From positions 8,122,001 to 8,186,000 of the forward strand of contig CM069876.1 of assembly GCA_036172665.1 (NCBI GenBank): a stretch of DNA of 64,000 nt, in the 5' to 3' direction. This DNA comes from Prosopocoilus inquinatus (lineage: Eukaryota; Arthropoda; Insecta; Coleoptera; Lucanidae). Below are positions 11,842 through 24,599 of this stretch, piece by piece; position 1 is the first letter of the stretch; each line of letters starts with the position of its first letter. Made by a program: the position numbers and the translations under genes. Below the pieces are notes generated by a model. It searched no databases, had not been told where the DNA came from, and saw only the letters and a list, made by a program, of their open reading frames with translations.

Positions 11842-12614
11842 TTAAAAAATAAACTTTTTACGTAAATATAAAGGTTCGGATATTCAGTATAATGTAATCT
11901 GTTTTTCTAAAAATATTACGTTGCGATTTGATTAATATTGGAATGAATAATAACGTGTGCAAGGTCAGAGTCAATTTATGCACTGAATGAAGGATATTCT
12001 TGCATCTGAAGGCATCATCCAATATTCCCCACTTGCACAGTAATCGGGAAGGGAAAAGTATTTAAGTAGAGCGGGACGGACCATAGAAGAAACAGTCCTT
12101 CCTAGTTTTTTCGAGTCGAAGCCTCTTTACGTTTTTTTCTTTATATTGTAAAATTTTTTCAATCAGTCAGTTTCCTCAATTTGTAATTAATTTCGCGTGT
12201 ATAAGAAGATACAGTTCTTCAGAGTGTGTTTTTGTAATTAATTGAATTGTAGCCGATTTTTTTTATATTTTATTAATTTAATTGAAATTCTGTGTTCCAA
12301 GAAAGTCAATGTTGGTGCGTTGGAAAAATTATTTATTTTATGGTTAAAGAGAAGCAGGTTTTTTTTGTAGTCCCTTTCTTCCAAAACCATTTTTTTTCTA
12401 TTTAACTCGATATAATTTCAGTGGTATTTATTAATTTTTGTAATCTCGAATTTTTGATTATTTGTAAAATTTTTAGTTAGTATTTCAAAATTTCATACGG
12501 TCTTAATTAAAAAGAAAATTGTTCATATCAAAATTATTTTCTTTTTAAGGTAATTGTTTTGGAACTAAATTTCCTGTGTTTGTTTAATATATTTTTGTAT
12601 TTTTCCAAATTATA

Positions 12615-13083
12615 CAGGGCGATTCAGAATAAGTGTCCGACCCGTTAGGAGCGTATTTACTAAGATTATTTAAGTATGAACTTGCAAGAAATACATTTAT
12701 CAGAGACATTCCAAAAATCGATCTCCTTTGAGTCCAAAATGGAAATTATGATTCATTTATTGTGTACGCAAACTCAAGATAGATGTTCGAAAGAATGAAC
12801 TGCGTGTTATACATTTTTTCCGCAGAAAGTTATAAATAAAAATGTTCTATAGCCTCATTTCAAGGTAAACGCCAGTGTTTCCTCCTACTCCGCAAAGGTA
12901 CATCCCTCTTGCGACGCAATAAAGCTGTACCAGTGCCGATTAACCAATTTATACCTGAATTTTCAATGCATTTTATCTTAAAAACTCTGCATGCTAGACC
13001 CCTTATGTATAGAGAATTTTTCTTTTGTCTTTTCGTGTACTACCTGTAGCTAACGGGTCGGACACTTATTTTGAATCACCTAG
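12615..13083 (+). mobile_element. 469-bp non-autonomous TIR element, family M1 copy 1
   Basis: The ends are CAGGGCGATTCAGAATAAGT and, reverse-complemented, CTAGGTGATTCAAAATAAGT. Both continue GTCCGACCCGTTAG. TA flanks both sides (12613-12614 and 13084-13085). The interior matches 23017-22548 read in reverse: shared blocks include GACATTCCAAAAA, TCTCCTTTGAGTCCAAAATG, ATTTCAAGGTAAA and GCGACGCAATA. No ORF, so it depends on an element elsewhere. Confidence 0.9.
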
Positions 13084-14520
13084 TATTGTAAACTAAATTT
13101 TATGTTTACGATTGCTGGCTTGTTTTAGAAACCAGAACGCTGCTAACAAAGAAAATCGAGATCCAACTTTATATATATGCTTTTAACTTGTAGTTAATAA
13201 GTTGAACATTTTGATAATCTGATAGTAAGTGTTACAGAGCTAATTGGAAACGGATTAAACGTTCTAAATTATTCAAACAGTTTGTACTTCTGCATCCATT
13301 AAATACCGACATGCGTAACTACCTATTAGTACAAAATACCTTCAGAAAGGCTCAGTTGATTACAGTAACAGTTACATACATCAGAATACGGAAATAAAAT
13401 CTCAAAAAAGCTCCCGCAATGCGGTAGCGGCAATTCATATCGCTCATACGCGGTCTCTTGCGTTCTAAATCACGTACGTCAATAAAGGAAAACTTTTTCG
13501 AGTGTGACTGCTAGATCAAAGAAGCCGCTGCAGACACACTGTGCTAACGCTAGTTATCAAATAGTATGGTCTTTGGCTCGTATAGCTAACTGTACGCAAC
13601 ATGTGTGTGCCACGACCGCTCCCTTCAACAGCTTTTATGGACAGCAAGAAAGCAAGAAGATACGTCTGCGGCCGAATAATGTCAACTGGTCCTGCTTTCA
13701 TCAGCAACGCCGAAAACCAAACATAAATAGAACTTAAACTTTCTTAATAAAAGCGCTGGTAACTATCGCATGATTTCGGTCATTATAATAGAATTAAGAA
13801 AGCCGAAGGCGTTTTCTCTTGATTCCTAGGAACTACTCGGGGTAATTGGTGTTACATGAACGAAAAGAGCTTATGCATGGTACGCGTGGTCTGTTTTAAC
13901 ATTTGCTGGTAATGGAGTAATGCTGTCCAACTGGTAATTGCACTTGGTTTTCGCGTTTTGCTATAAAAATGGGATAATTACGTGAATCCACTTGCCTGTT
14001 AATGTTGTTTGTTTTCGGTCGAACCTGTGCGTAACTTTTACAATTATCCTGGGCGTGTAATTGGAGTTTTTTTTTTTTTTTTAATAACAAAGTAGCCCTC
14101 ATTTACGCAGCTGCCGGAAGAGAGATCTCTCAAGTTTGCTTAAAAAATAGTTTGAGTTCTGTACTTATTCGTTTTTTATTAGTGGCCAAGCTTCCTCGAT
14201 CAAACATCATCTTGGGTGGTTTTATGAAACAGATCAGAACAGTAAAGATTGTAATTATATTTTTTGTATTTTGTATTTTTTTGTCATTTCATAATGCTGT
14301 AAAGATAAATGAAAGACTTAATGCGATTTATACTTTAAAATACGAAATGAAAAAATGGGAGAAATTATCTTTTAGCAAAAAGGGTACATCGGAAACAGTA
14401 ACATTCTGGAGCAGTAACTCTTTCATCTTACCATTAAAAAAAAAACATAAATTACGTTCATAAATTAATTTAAGAAACTTCGTTTTCTCAAAATGGTCAC
14501 CGGTATTATATTATGTATTA
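13084..14520. other. unassigned sequence with a CpG-bearing patch
   Basis: 13390-13720 is clearly less AT-rich, with many CpG and no large repeat (for example CATACGCGGTCTCTTGCG). It could be a conserved non-coding or regulatory segment. 14070-14086 is a poly(T) run. No gene is supportable. Confidence 0.4.
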
Positions 14521-14662
14521 AGATGGCGTAATTGAAATATTTAATCATTTAATCATTTAGCATTAAAATATCAATAAAATTTAAATAATAAATATAAAAA
14601 ATAAAATAAAGATGGCGTAATTGAAATATTCAATCATTTAGCATTAAAATATCAATAAAATT
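14521..14662 (+). repeat. tandem duplication, period 89 bp
   Basis: AGATGGCGTAATTGAAATAT starts at 14521 and again at 14610. Both copies run on through CATTTAGCATTAAAATATCA and ATAAAATTT. The second copy lacks an internal CATTTAAT duplication. Confidence 0.85.
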
Positions 14663-14862
14663 TTTGATATCTGTAGTCGAATGTGCAATCTTAGTATCTC
14701 TTAGTAAGATAAGAGAAAAGCACTTCATTTTATGGTCCTTCGAGGCGGATATCGACTTTAGATTAGACTAAAACTTCAAGAGTAAGCAGGCGACAAAATA
14801 TAAACAGTTACTTTATATACAAAAAGGAGAACTACTTGCATCTCGAATTGTAAAAGCAACCC

Positions 14863-15043
14863 CCAATTTCATAAAAATTATTTAATCACTGATTAATTTA
14901 ATTAACAGCGTGATTAAAACCTATGATTGGTTGGGTGGAACAATATAATTGGTCGTTTCAAAACTATTGTTAACTTCGTTCAATGAAGTTCCTTAATTAG
15001 AGAATTAAATTAATCGCTGATTAACAATTTTTTTGTGAAATCC
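14863..15043. repeat. MITE-like element with about 40-bp inverted arms
   Basis: The left arm 14863-14903 and the reverse complement of 15003-15043 share ATTTCA[T/C]A and AATCA[C/G][T/C]GATTAATTTAATT, at roughly 80 percent identity. There is no ORF in the 181 bp. Confidence 0.6.
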
Positions 15044-16901
15044 ATCGTCGGTCTCTTACGGCCACAAGCATTAAACTCTTTAAATTTTAGGGGCGCTTTT
15101 AATAAGACAGGTGAAATTTCACATCATTCTGTCTAGTCACATACTAAGTGACGTTTAAATTTATGAAGACGATTTTAGTCATTGGCAAAAAAAAGAGAGA
15201 AATACATAATGCATTCAATAACATTACATTTTTAACCGTTATAGAACGTACGTAACGTTTTATCTTTTAATGTATGAAGCTAATAAAGCTAGGAACAACA
15301 ACAAATTCACATTCCAAGGGTGTCTCTGACTTAAGTAATTATTGGTCTCATGGTATTAATAACTGATTTAAAAAATTCAAAGCAAAAAACACCAACGTCG
15401 TAACTTCACATTGGCGAGGAAAAGGTTAATTTATAAGGGTTGGATCTTCGAAATCTGAGGGAAGAGGAGTGACTCTGAGCCGACCCTAATGCTTTTGTAA
15501 CGAGTAATGCGAAACGTAAAGCCCCCAAGAGCTCTCAGAGCTGCTCTTCTATGTGAAAGGTTAACGACTAACAAAATGCTTAAATCATTTTAAAAATTTG
15601 AAGAGTATTTTCTTTTCATAAACATAGTTTTGATTAAAAAACATAGAGGACCCATTCGTGTAGCTCATAGTGAAGTTATACGATAAATGAATTAAAAGAA
15701 AACTCTGATCTACTCCACAGGAGATTTAATGTAAGCTCTACATATATACCAAAGAGGCAAAATGGTTTGCACTAAAAAAAATATTCTCGTTTTGCGGAAA
15801 TACAAAATTATACCTTAGAAAGGACAAATTTAGAAACTGAAATGGTTTATTAAAAAACATCGTTTTTTTATTAATTTTACACGAACTAATGTAAGGTATT
15901 GTTAATTTATATTTATCCAATATCTGCTGATAAGGAATGTTCTCTTTTCGGATAGAAGAATGTGATATTCATAACTTAAATGTTTCATCTCGAATTAGGG
16001 TTGTATGTATTCAAGACCACGGTAAAGAATTAATAGGTAGTAGCGCCGGCATTCGGAACGTGCACGCAACTGGGAGAAATACTTTAATGTTATGTTATGT
16101 TATCTAAAGCTGAAGGATTAAACATCGTTTTCTCTCGCGCGTTGATATTTTACACTCCTCTTCCAGCTGTCGCTTTTGCAATTGATCTCGCGCTTTCATG
16201 CACATATCGACACACAGCCAAGTGCTCTTGTTGCGTCACCTACTATATTGTTCACCGTGACCTACACCTATGGTTGTTCCTATCCTAGTTGCAAATCTAC
16301 TGTCAAAAGAAAGAAGATTTTTTTAGCGCTTTGCTGCCGTTCTTACTGTTGCTGTCGCTGCAAATCTGCTATTTCGAAGGTAGACAACTTCACCAGAAGT
16401 CAGGGAAAATAAACAATGGGCGCAGAAATTCATTCAATTCATTCAATTTTCGAAGTAATAGCTTGGACATATTTTTATTTAATACATATATCAAGCATTG
16501 ATAATTTAAGAAGTTCTTGCCTTCAATGCATCAGAGAGTCTATGGTCGATGAAAAGTGCTCTTAAAAGTGATATAAATAATTTCGGAAAGCAGGATCGTT
16601 TAGCCTAGACGACACAGTCGATTTTAAATAGTTAACCGATACGCACGCAAAATAAGTGTTTGCGGTTTTAATTAACATTCTCTAAAATGTGCCGAATAGT
16701 ACTGACCCATGTAATGGTACGCATCACGCACGGTTTATGTTCATTTATAGTCGGCCTGTATTTACAGGGTTTGCATATACAGGATGTGCTTAGAAAATAT
16801 TGTGCACTACTCCGGAGAGATGAAAAACGCAGTACACTTAGAGATAAGTTACCTATTGTAGCAAATTGCACGATATTAATCGCATTTGAGAATATCCTTG
16901 G
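15044..16901. other. unassigned sequence
   Basis: No supportable gene. The segment 16090-16420 has mixed composition and overlapping short open frames, but no recognisable domain. Confidence 0.45.
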
Positions 16902-17036
16902 TCAAGTCGTTTTGGTTTGCAATGGAACTCTCGAGCTACGCTTCTGCTGATGAAGCCCAAAATGAGGGTGAAATAGCTGTACAGAGGCTGCTGGAGGAAT
17001 GCACTGCAATCAAAAACGATTTGCAACAAAATCTTT
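16902..17036 (-). repeat. dispersed repeat family R2, second long copy
   Basis: The minus strand reads GCAAATCGTTTTTGATTGCA, GCAGCCTCTGTACAGCT, GGGCTTCATCAGCAGAAGCG and ACCAAAACGACTTG. These are in the same order as 10195-10334 (+) at about 80 percent identity. No TIR of its own is visible here. Confidence 0.75.
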
Positions 17037-17049
17037 TAATAAGAATAGT

Positions 17050-17150
17050 GTCCTGTCCGACAATTGTGCGAATATTTGCTACACTTTGTTTCTCTTTTCA
17101 TTCTGACTACAATTCTTGCTACTTTTTACTACTCATTTGTCTCTGTGCGA
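17050..17150 (+). repeat. single arm of the 63.05-63.26 kb MITE family (M4)
   Basis: TCCGACAATTGTGCGAATAT followed by TTGCTACA[C/A]TTTGTTTCT and a TACTTTTTACTA block match the right arm of the element at 63046-63259. The other arm is absent. It abuts the R2 copy, so the two may be joined parts of one larger repeat. Confidence 0.7.
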
Positions 17151-18000
17151 GCATATGTACGTGGTGGTTCCTTAGAAGGGAAATCTGCTAACATGTAAAA
17201 CCGAGAATGAACGACGTACTGATGACTGAGCCCGATGCAGCGGGTGGGAAACTCTACGTGCCAGGTGGAAGTTGGTGGTGAGATGCCAGATCACCTAGCG
17301 GAAGAGTAACTTGGTTGTAGAGAATCTACCAAGTAGAGTGTGTTCGCATATACCTAAATGAGGCTATTATATGCGGTACATATGGAGTGTACTTGTGGAA
17401 ATAGCATTTCAGAGCATTACATGAAAGAGCAACAGAAAGGAGATGGGAAGGCTCCAGGTCGGTAACCATTAGGATGGTGGAGGCACCTGTTTGAATTGTA
17501 AATAGACCAAAAGGGTTGGTTGAGGAAGTGCAGACAGTTGGAGCCTTGTGGACCGGGGGGTCCCCGGTGAGTAAATAAGTATTGACTCTTACATACATAT
17601 ATTTTTATTGTAAACACATGTTACTGCTGCATGAACGCACCATGTCTTGGAAGGTAATGGGTAGCGGGGCGAAAGGTATCCAGTAACCGAAGGAGTGAGT
17701 ATTTTGATTACTTTTCAATAAGTTTCTGGTTACAACTACTGACTAGGCAGGTTACTCTTTTAGATCAAAGCGTTTGCTCCAACAATCTTACTGAACTTCT
17801 TTATTTTATTAGCAACAATAGCAGCGATGTTATGCAAGTATGGCTAAGAATACCTATCGAAACAGATCATCGGATGTTTTCGTCCAACATAAATTATCTT
17901 CTAAATTCAGTCAACAGTTATTACTCTGAACTTTTTATGGTTGTCCCATTTGTTTTCTGATTTAGTGTCCCAATATTTAACGGCTTTTTACGTCTTTTAA
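17151..18000. other. unassigned sequence, GC-richer 17200-17580
   Basis: 17200-17580 is markedly less AT-rich than its surroundings and ends GGACCGGGGGGTCCCCGG. It resembles a retroelement UTR more than host DNA, but I find no coding motif or partner repeat in the window. Confidence 0.35.
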
Positions 18001-18119
18001 AATTCCTCCTACACCTGGTATTTCGGTTAAAACTTTGTCCGCAGATTCCAAAGCGTAAAAATTTCCCTCCTACACCTGGTATTTCGGTTTGTCCTCAGAA
18101 TCCAAGGCGTAAAATTTCC
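18001..18119 (+). repeat. tandem duplication, about 62-bp unit
   Basis: CCTCCTACACCTGGTATTTC starts near 18005 and 18066. Both copies continue through TTTGTCC[G/T]CAGA and CCAA[A/G]GCGTAAAA. Two diverged units. Confidence 0.8.
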
Positions 18120-20380
18120 ATATTCGTTGATAAACTAATGAGCCCGTCCAGAATCCAAAATGCATTAAATTCTCTCGTAGGAGCTTCAATTATAAAACTT
18201 AAAGTGCATTGCATTAAGAAATGGAAATATGATATTTTTGATAAGCCTGTACGTCGTAATGTAGTGTACGCCGTGGGCCACGAGCACGAGGATGTTTGCG
18301 TCGACCTCAGAGCGTAGGAAGATATCGGCCTACGCAATTTCATCCCGTTCAATGTCGAGGTTTCATCACAGAGCGGCGCTAGATTTGGAACAAATAAAGA
18401 ACGGCTTTGTTGGTGGAAATTTATTACGCGAAATACATTTACTCGGGATGTGAAGTAATTATTCATACTGCTATTTGTATTATGGCGTGCATATTTCTAA
18501 AGCGTTTGCATTGTTTGATTTAAATGTGCCAGATTAATCACTGTTGTTCAAGTGCCACAGGTCAAGCTTGTTTCAAGAATAATGCCGTTAGTGTTGTATC
18601 TATCTACATTATACAGAAATAATTTGTAGAGATCCTATAGTTTCCTGCTTAATTCTTGGTAACACATGTTACTAATTTTTAATAATTTTACAATGTATAA
18701 TCATATTGTCACGTTTGAAAAATTGTATTCCAAATTCGTTTTTACTTTTAGAGTTACATAAAATATAACACGCGTATTTTTAAGTTTCATTGACAAAATT
18801 GTTTAGTTAGCATTCCATTAGTACGGTCGCCCACTCAAGATACTGTCTAGTAGAAATTTTCGACGTCTGCTTAGCTCGCAGATCAAAATTATTTTCGGTC
18901 TTTGGAACGTGTGCAAAATTAACGTGTTAAATGAGGAAATTTCGTGCTGAAAATTGAAATCCAAGTTGTTGAATTTTCTTACAATGCTACTCAGCAGTTC
19001 GTATTTCATTCGAACATTCACTCATTAAAATGTGTTTCAACAAAACGCTGATAGCTTTGTGTTGGTAAAGTGAGAAACTTTTATTTAATTATTTTTATGT
19101 TCGCGAGTATTCCTACGACGAATAATTATATTTCGGAAGTAACAATTAATGTAAACCACTGTGCTTTTTCATTTATAAACGACAAATTAATCGAATCTTA
19201 ATTTTAATCTACAACTAATAATTTTAATTATAACTCTAATTTAATTTAATTAAATGTAAAGTTAGTGTTTTAGTAAACCCATGCAAATGAACAGAACATT
19301 TTTTTTCTTATCCGGGCTTAGACAGTTAATCCTATATATTCTTTTTTTTGTTCGTGACATGGTGGAGTTTCTTTCTTGGAAAAGTCGCTAAAAGAGGTTT
19401 CATTTAGTTGAAATATGGATGTAAAAGCTTCTTCTTCTTCAGTTTTTCCCATTCAGGCAAATTTTCATTCACTTTTCTATACACAAAACAGTAACAACAT
19501 TAAACAAGGCGTACCTCGTCCTGATAAGTGTTCGTTCGACGGTTACTTCCTTCTAGTCCTCTCTTTCTCCTTCACCTCGTCTCGTTCATCGCGCATACGG
19601 TGCGTTCTGAGAAACGGGTACACATACAACAAATAATGCGACTTACATCGGATGTCCCAAAATACAACAAATACTACTCACCGGGGCCATATCTGAGCTA
19701 AGCTCACCTCATCTAGTTTAAGCTCAGTTCCTTTGTAAAAGGAATGCGAGTAATATAAGTGTGAATGAAAAACATCAAAGATGGTATTACGCATCGTTCA
19801 GCGATGCCAACAGAACCTCTAGACCCTACTCCAATGTAAGCAGTGTCGACGCTGTCGCATGGCGTAGACCGTCAATTGCCGCTATCCCTATTTCAGTCGT
19901 ACGGACCTTTAGGGTAATTTTTACAATCTTGTTGGCACTGCTGGCACTGTTGCTGCCCCTTCAGGAGTCATCCACCCATTCACACGCTTAGCCTTCGGTC
20001 CTTCAGTTTCACATTACAGCAAGACAATTCAATTTTCAATTTATCCCCTTTTGTTCATTGTGACTCAAATTTTGAAATTTTTTTATCAGCAAGTGATCGG
20101 CAAAATTTGTTTTATAATGGAGTTTATCGGTAAATTTGGGAAACTACCTTATTGGATCAATTTCTTTATTGAAAACTGAAGGGTAAGTTATTTTTCAAAA
20201 AGATAACGCCGCCAGACCGCCAGACTAATTACCAAATGGCTTGAAGGAAACCAGATTCCGACCTTGGGTTGGCAGTCAAAAAACCCAAATATGACCATAA
20301 CCATCGCCATGTTTTGAGGTGTCATGGAAAATAAACTTTGTAACGCTAAATGATTTAAGAGCCTAAATTCAAAATAATGT
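18120..20380. other. unassigned sequence
   Basis: No host gene is supportable. 18230-18370 is CpG-rich. 19761-19991 holds a small open frame that is listed separately. Confidence 0.45.
19761..19991 (+). CDS. small open frame with one predicted membrane segment (doubtful)
   Basis: This open frame of 76 codons has a polar Ser/Arg-rich first half. It then has a strongly hydrophobic stretch near residues 49-67 (VIFTILLALLALLLPL) and a short polar tail QESSTHSHA. The composition is less AT-rich than the flanks. The pattern would fit a tail-anchored or single-pass peptide, or one exon of a larger gene. I do not recognise it. There is no supporting promoter, poly(A) signal or homology evidence, and frames of this size occur by chance. 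I report it only because it is the most protein-like unexplained small frame in this part. Confidence 0.18.
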   Translation: MNEKHQRWYYASFSDANRTSRPYSNVSSVDAVAWRRPSIAAIPISVVRTFRVIFTILLALLALLLPLQESSTHSHA

Positions 20381-20382
20381 TA

Positions 20383-20465
20383 AGCGATACGTATCGGTAT
20401 GTTTTAATATCGATATTTTACGTTTCAATATTCGATATTTTGCAACGATACTTCTAATATATCGG
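20383..20465. repeat. cluster of CGATAY motifs
   Basis: Within about 80 bp: GCGATACGTATCGGTATG, TATCGATATT, TATTCGATATT, ACGATAC and TATATCGG. Such dense short palindromes are often seen in subterminal regions of hAT-type transposons. No matching TIR was found. Confidence 0.4.
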
Positions 20466-22547
20466 TGGATGGATCCAATTAAGTGAGATCTCGAATAAAA
20501 AATTATTATTATCATTACTTATGTTACAAACAACGCAGGTATAAAGGAAATAAGTGTTAAAATTCAAGTGAAGGAATTTGCAATACATAATTTCCTTAAG
20601 TTTTTCCTGACATGAAACCTTAAGCATTACAACTGAAGAAGTCTGAACTGCTTCCAAAAACAAACAATGCAACAGTCAAGAGACTTCTTTGTAATAGATA
20701 CATATACATAATAAGTGAAAGTAATTGCATAAATCCATGATAAATGAAATCAACAACACACGAGGGCATGTGGTTTCGATGCAAGTTCGATTTTCAATAT
20801 GCAAACTAAAACGAAAAACTCCGCCCTACATTACATAGGTATACGAAGTAATAAAATTTAAATGTATATTAGGAACGCATACAAAAGAGACCATTAAATG
20901 TTAACGATCTCGGCCTCCGCTACCACAAGTACTTACAAGAATAATTGTCAGCAATCCACGTGTGCCACTTTTACATTGCTCTTAATGCATTTGATAATAA
21001 CATATTATGCTCTATAGGATCGTGCTAATGGACTCGTGATCGACTCTACGAAAGCAAGCGCGAGCCTTTGCTTTATCTCCGGTTAATCTCGCCTTTAAAA
21101 TGTCATTTAACAACCCAAAATAAACAAAAATAATTGGTCCTGATTCAGCTGAATCTCGAGTAGTAAGAAGAAACGAGAAGGGACGTGCAGGTATTCATGA
21201 GATGAGTGAACGTTATGTTCTTCATCATGCAAGGAAATTGATTTTGTGATTCTTATCAGGATAAACCGCAAATAAAGATAAAGCGCCAGTAAAATGAAAA
21301 TTAAAATATTTATTATTAAAACGGATGTGACTCACCGGTTAATGTTCGCTTGATATTGATTTTAGATAATAACAATTGAACAAGAGGTTTGTCTTTGATA
21401 ATGCACCACACGACAACGAAGAGCGTCAACAAATTTTAACACTTAAAGATAGTGGCTGAGCCTTGAGGAAATTATTTCATTATCACATTTACATTGCTTG
21501 TTGTGAGATATTTGTTCAAAAATACCAAAATTAAGTAATCTCTTCGTGGATTAACTAAGGACTTGATAAAAGCTATCGTTAAACTACAAAGAAGTGCAAT
21601 TTTGTTTTCAATATCAGTAAACAGTTCCAATTATAAAATATCAAAGCTTTTTCTTCATTATTATAAAAACGTGTAAGTAAGGATGTGCTGATAGTTTGGT
21701 ATAAATTGAATTTAGTTACAGAATCTTTTTTTAATTATCTTAAAACTCAGCGTATGAAAAATTCTCAAACTTCACAAACAGATTCATCTTGAAGATTACT
21801 TAAAAAAACCTGAATGGAATTTTTCTGTAAAATAATTAGGGAAACCAATATTCGAGCATCTTTAAATTAACATGGGATTTCCTATGTTGCGTTTCAAAAT
21901 GCAACACCCTGTATACATGTGCATGTCAATATTTCAGTTCCTTTCTCAAGATACGAAATAACCGGAGAAATTCATCCAAACTTTAATGATTTGATGAGAA
22001 TAAAAGACTAGTAATATATTTTTTTTTTCATTTATAATTTTTATATTATTTTAAATTCTTTCTTAAACATTTTCTAAATACCTATATTAATACACACTCT
22101 TCACGTTGGTACGAGGATGTAAACTTTGAAGTGTACTTCCAATCTTTTCCGACATTTAGTAATAACATAGTGGAGCAAACTCGTGCCCAGCCTGTTATAC
22201 GAGTTCCGAAGAAAAAGAAATCCACCGAGGCCGCTACATAAAAGGAATTATTTTCCAGATTTAGAATGATCTCGGTTTTACAAGATTCGTGATGCGAGCG
22301 GACATAAACGCACAGGAAGTTTCAATAATTCATAACCGCGTGTTCACTGTAATTATAACCATTCGAAAGACAATTCATTATTAATACAATTTTAAATTTC
22401 CCTAAATACATAAGAAATTGGTTGCAGAACGGAATAGATTATCGTTTTTAAACAGATTATCGTCTTTTAAATTGATAAATTTACAAAACAAGATTATAAG
22501 TTCATCAAAGGTGATTTCTTAAGAATATCAATGAAGTTATTAGTATA
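20466..22547. other. unassigned sequence with two CpG-bearing non-repeat patches
   Basis: 20990-21290 and 22235-22370 contain CpG-rich non-repetitive stretches, for example TTATCTCCGGTTAATCTCGC and TCATAACCGCGTGTTCACTG. They look like constrained non-coding DNA. The remainder is AT-rich with no gene. Confidence 0.35.
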
Positions 22548-23017
22548 CTGGATGATTCAAAATAAATGTCCGATCAGTCAACCAGAGGTAGTAAATAGAA
22601 AAAGAAAACAAGAAGTCTATATGCACAAGGGGTCCAACATCTACAGTTTTTGAGATGAAATGCATTGTAAATTCAGATATAAATTGGTTGATAGGCACTA
22701 GTACAGCTATATTGCGTCACAAGAGCAATGAACTCGTGTGGAATAAACCGAAGTACTAGCATTTACCTTGAAATGAAACTATAAAACGTCTTTATGTATG
22801 GCTTTCTGTGGAAAAAAATGTGTAATACTCAACTCATTCATTCGAATTTCAGACTTGTGTATGTATTCGTAAGAAATGAATCATGATTTCCATTTTGGAT
22901 TCAAAGGAGATTGTTTTTTGAAATGCCTCTGATAGATTTATTTCTTGGAATTTCGCAGTTGCATGACCTTAGTGAATACGCTCCTAATGGGTGGGACAGT
23001 TACTCTGAATTATCCTG
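22548..23017 (-). mobile_element. 470-bp non-autonomous TIR element, family M1 copy 2
   Basis: Inverted relative of 12615-13083. The right end reverse-complemented reads CAGGATAATTCAGAGTAACT, and the left end reads CTGGATGATTCAAAATAAAT. TA flanks both ends (22546-22547 and 23018-23019). The length is almost identical to copy 1, and internal blocks match in order. No ORF. Confidence 0.9.
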
Positions 23018-24422
23018 TATGTATAGAAGCGACAATGCTCTTAGACCTTTCACTTGTATATGCAGAATTTCGTACGTTTGACCATTTCGAAGTATAGCTG
23101 ACGTTTTATAATTCGAGTCGAAATCTACGAGCAAGTCTACGAGCAAGCTTAGGTGCATATAGTGGACTTTACTCCAAGAAAGCTATAAAAGTCGGGGCGT
23201 TTGTGACCAGGTACATAATTTATGGACGGAAAAAAGGCCGTAGGCGCAATACGAGTCTAATGCCAACCTCTGATAAATCATTAATCTAAATGTCTCTAGC
23301 CGTACGAGTTCGTTTCAATAGCTCTTGTTGTTGTTCGGGTAGGTAGAATAAAAAAAAGAACCCAAATAGAGACAATAGTATTTCATTTTTAGCGAACAAT
23401 AGCCGGTTCTTTTTCCTCTTTGTTTGACTAACATGACTAATATATTCTTTTCAATACGTTCACGAGAGCAAAGCATAAATGGCAATGCTATTAACTATTC
23501 CGTATGCAAAGTACGCCAACAGTTTTAAAAAGAGAGAAAAAAAATGGCTCGAGTTCCGTTTAATAGAAAAAAGTTGTAGTGGGTTTTTATTTCACTGGTC
23601 ACTAAATTATGCATAAAGACAACAATAAATTCACAGATTAAACCTAAGAAAAATCAAGTTACAATTAAAAAAAATTCAGTTTGCGTTGCTTTCAAATAGA
23701 ATGATTTGTCAGTAAGTTTTCAACATTAGTAATTGTTTCAGCAAATAAACAATTTTGTAATATGATTAATCAACAATGCTTGTTTTAATGATACTTACAA
23801 TTAGTTCTGAAGTTACAAGTTACTTCGTGGCGGCAAAAATACTGAGTTGATGGTTTTCTTCTTTAACTTTTGCTACCTTTAGTTTAACTGACGGATTCCA
23901 AAAATGTTCGAAACTATATTCGAAGGTGTGATCAATTTGATAAGAATTTATTCAGAAAACGTTAAATTACACTGTCATTTATAGTTATAACCTAAATAAA
24001 AATACAAAATCATAAGATAAAGTAGGTAACTTTCGGGATACTTTCACAATCTTTTTCCCCTTAAGTTTCGTCAGGTAAAAATTTTTGAACATCCTGCACT
24101 TATTTGCATTGGAGAAAGTAGAAAAAAAAAAAATTCTTAAAAGTCTGCAACACAGGGCATAGAAACTCATGACTTATTGTTTTATTGTCTTGTCCAACAA
24201 ACGCGTTTTATGAGATGAATTCTGGAATAGTTGTAGCAATATTTTCGATTTGCATTAAAGCGTCTTTCTAGTACTATACAAGGTGCATTGACGAATCCCA
24301 CAGAGGAAATCCATACACAGATTTTCTTATAATAACTTTAATTCCTGTCCAACCTGCCCTTTCCTTATCCTAAAAGTGTTCTATACTAAATACCTAACAA
24401 TTTTCTATCTAGTCCTAGTCTG
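23018..24422. other. unassigned AT-rich sequence
   Basis: No supportable gene or element. Confidence 0.5.
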
Positions 24423-24599
24423 AGTTGCTCACTGAAGGTTTGAACTGCGTTTAACATTAACTAGAGTTTTATTCTTTTTTTTGGTTGTTCAGGCAGTGAT
24501 TAAGATGTAAAACGTAGTTTAGCTATGAAAGTTAAAACTGTGTTGCGATATTTAACCAGCAGTTAATAAATTGCTGGTTTAATCGGACACTGAGCAACT
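24423..24599. repeat. possible 177-bp MITE
   Basis: The ends are AGTTGCTCACTG and, reverse-complemented, AGTTGCTCAGTG (12 bp, one mismatch). Weaker pairing continues inward. An inner hairpin AACCAGCA / TGCTGGTT lies near 24555-24580. No clear target duplication. Confidence 0.4.

Noticed and set aside
14152..14463. 103-codon plus-strand frame with hydrophobic N-terminus
   Set aside because: Lysine- and phenylalanine-rich translation typical of AT-rich noise; no homology recognised.
18095..18466. 123-codon minus-strand open frame
   Set aside because: It crosses the 62-bp tandem duplication, has no recognisable domain and unconvincing composition.
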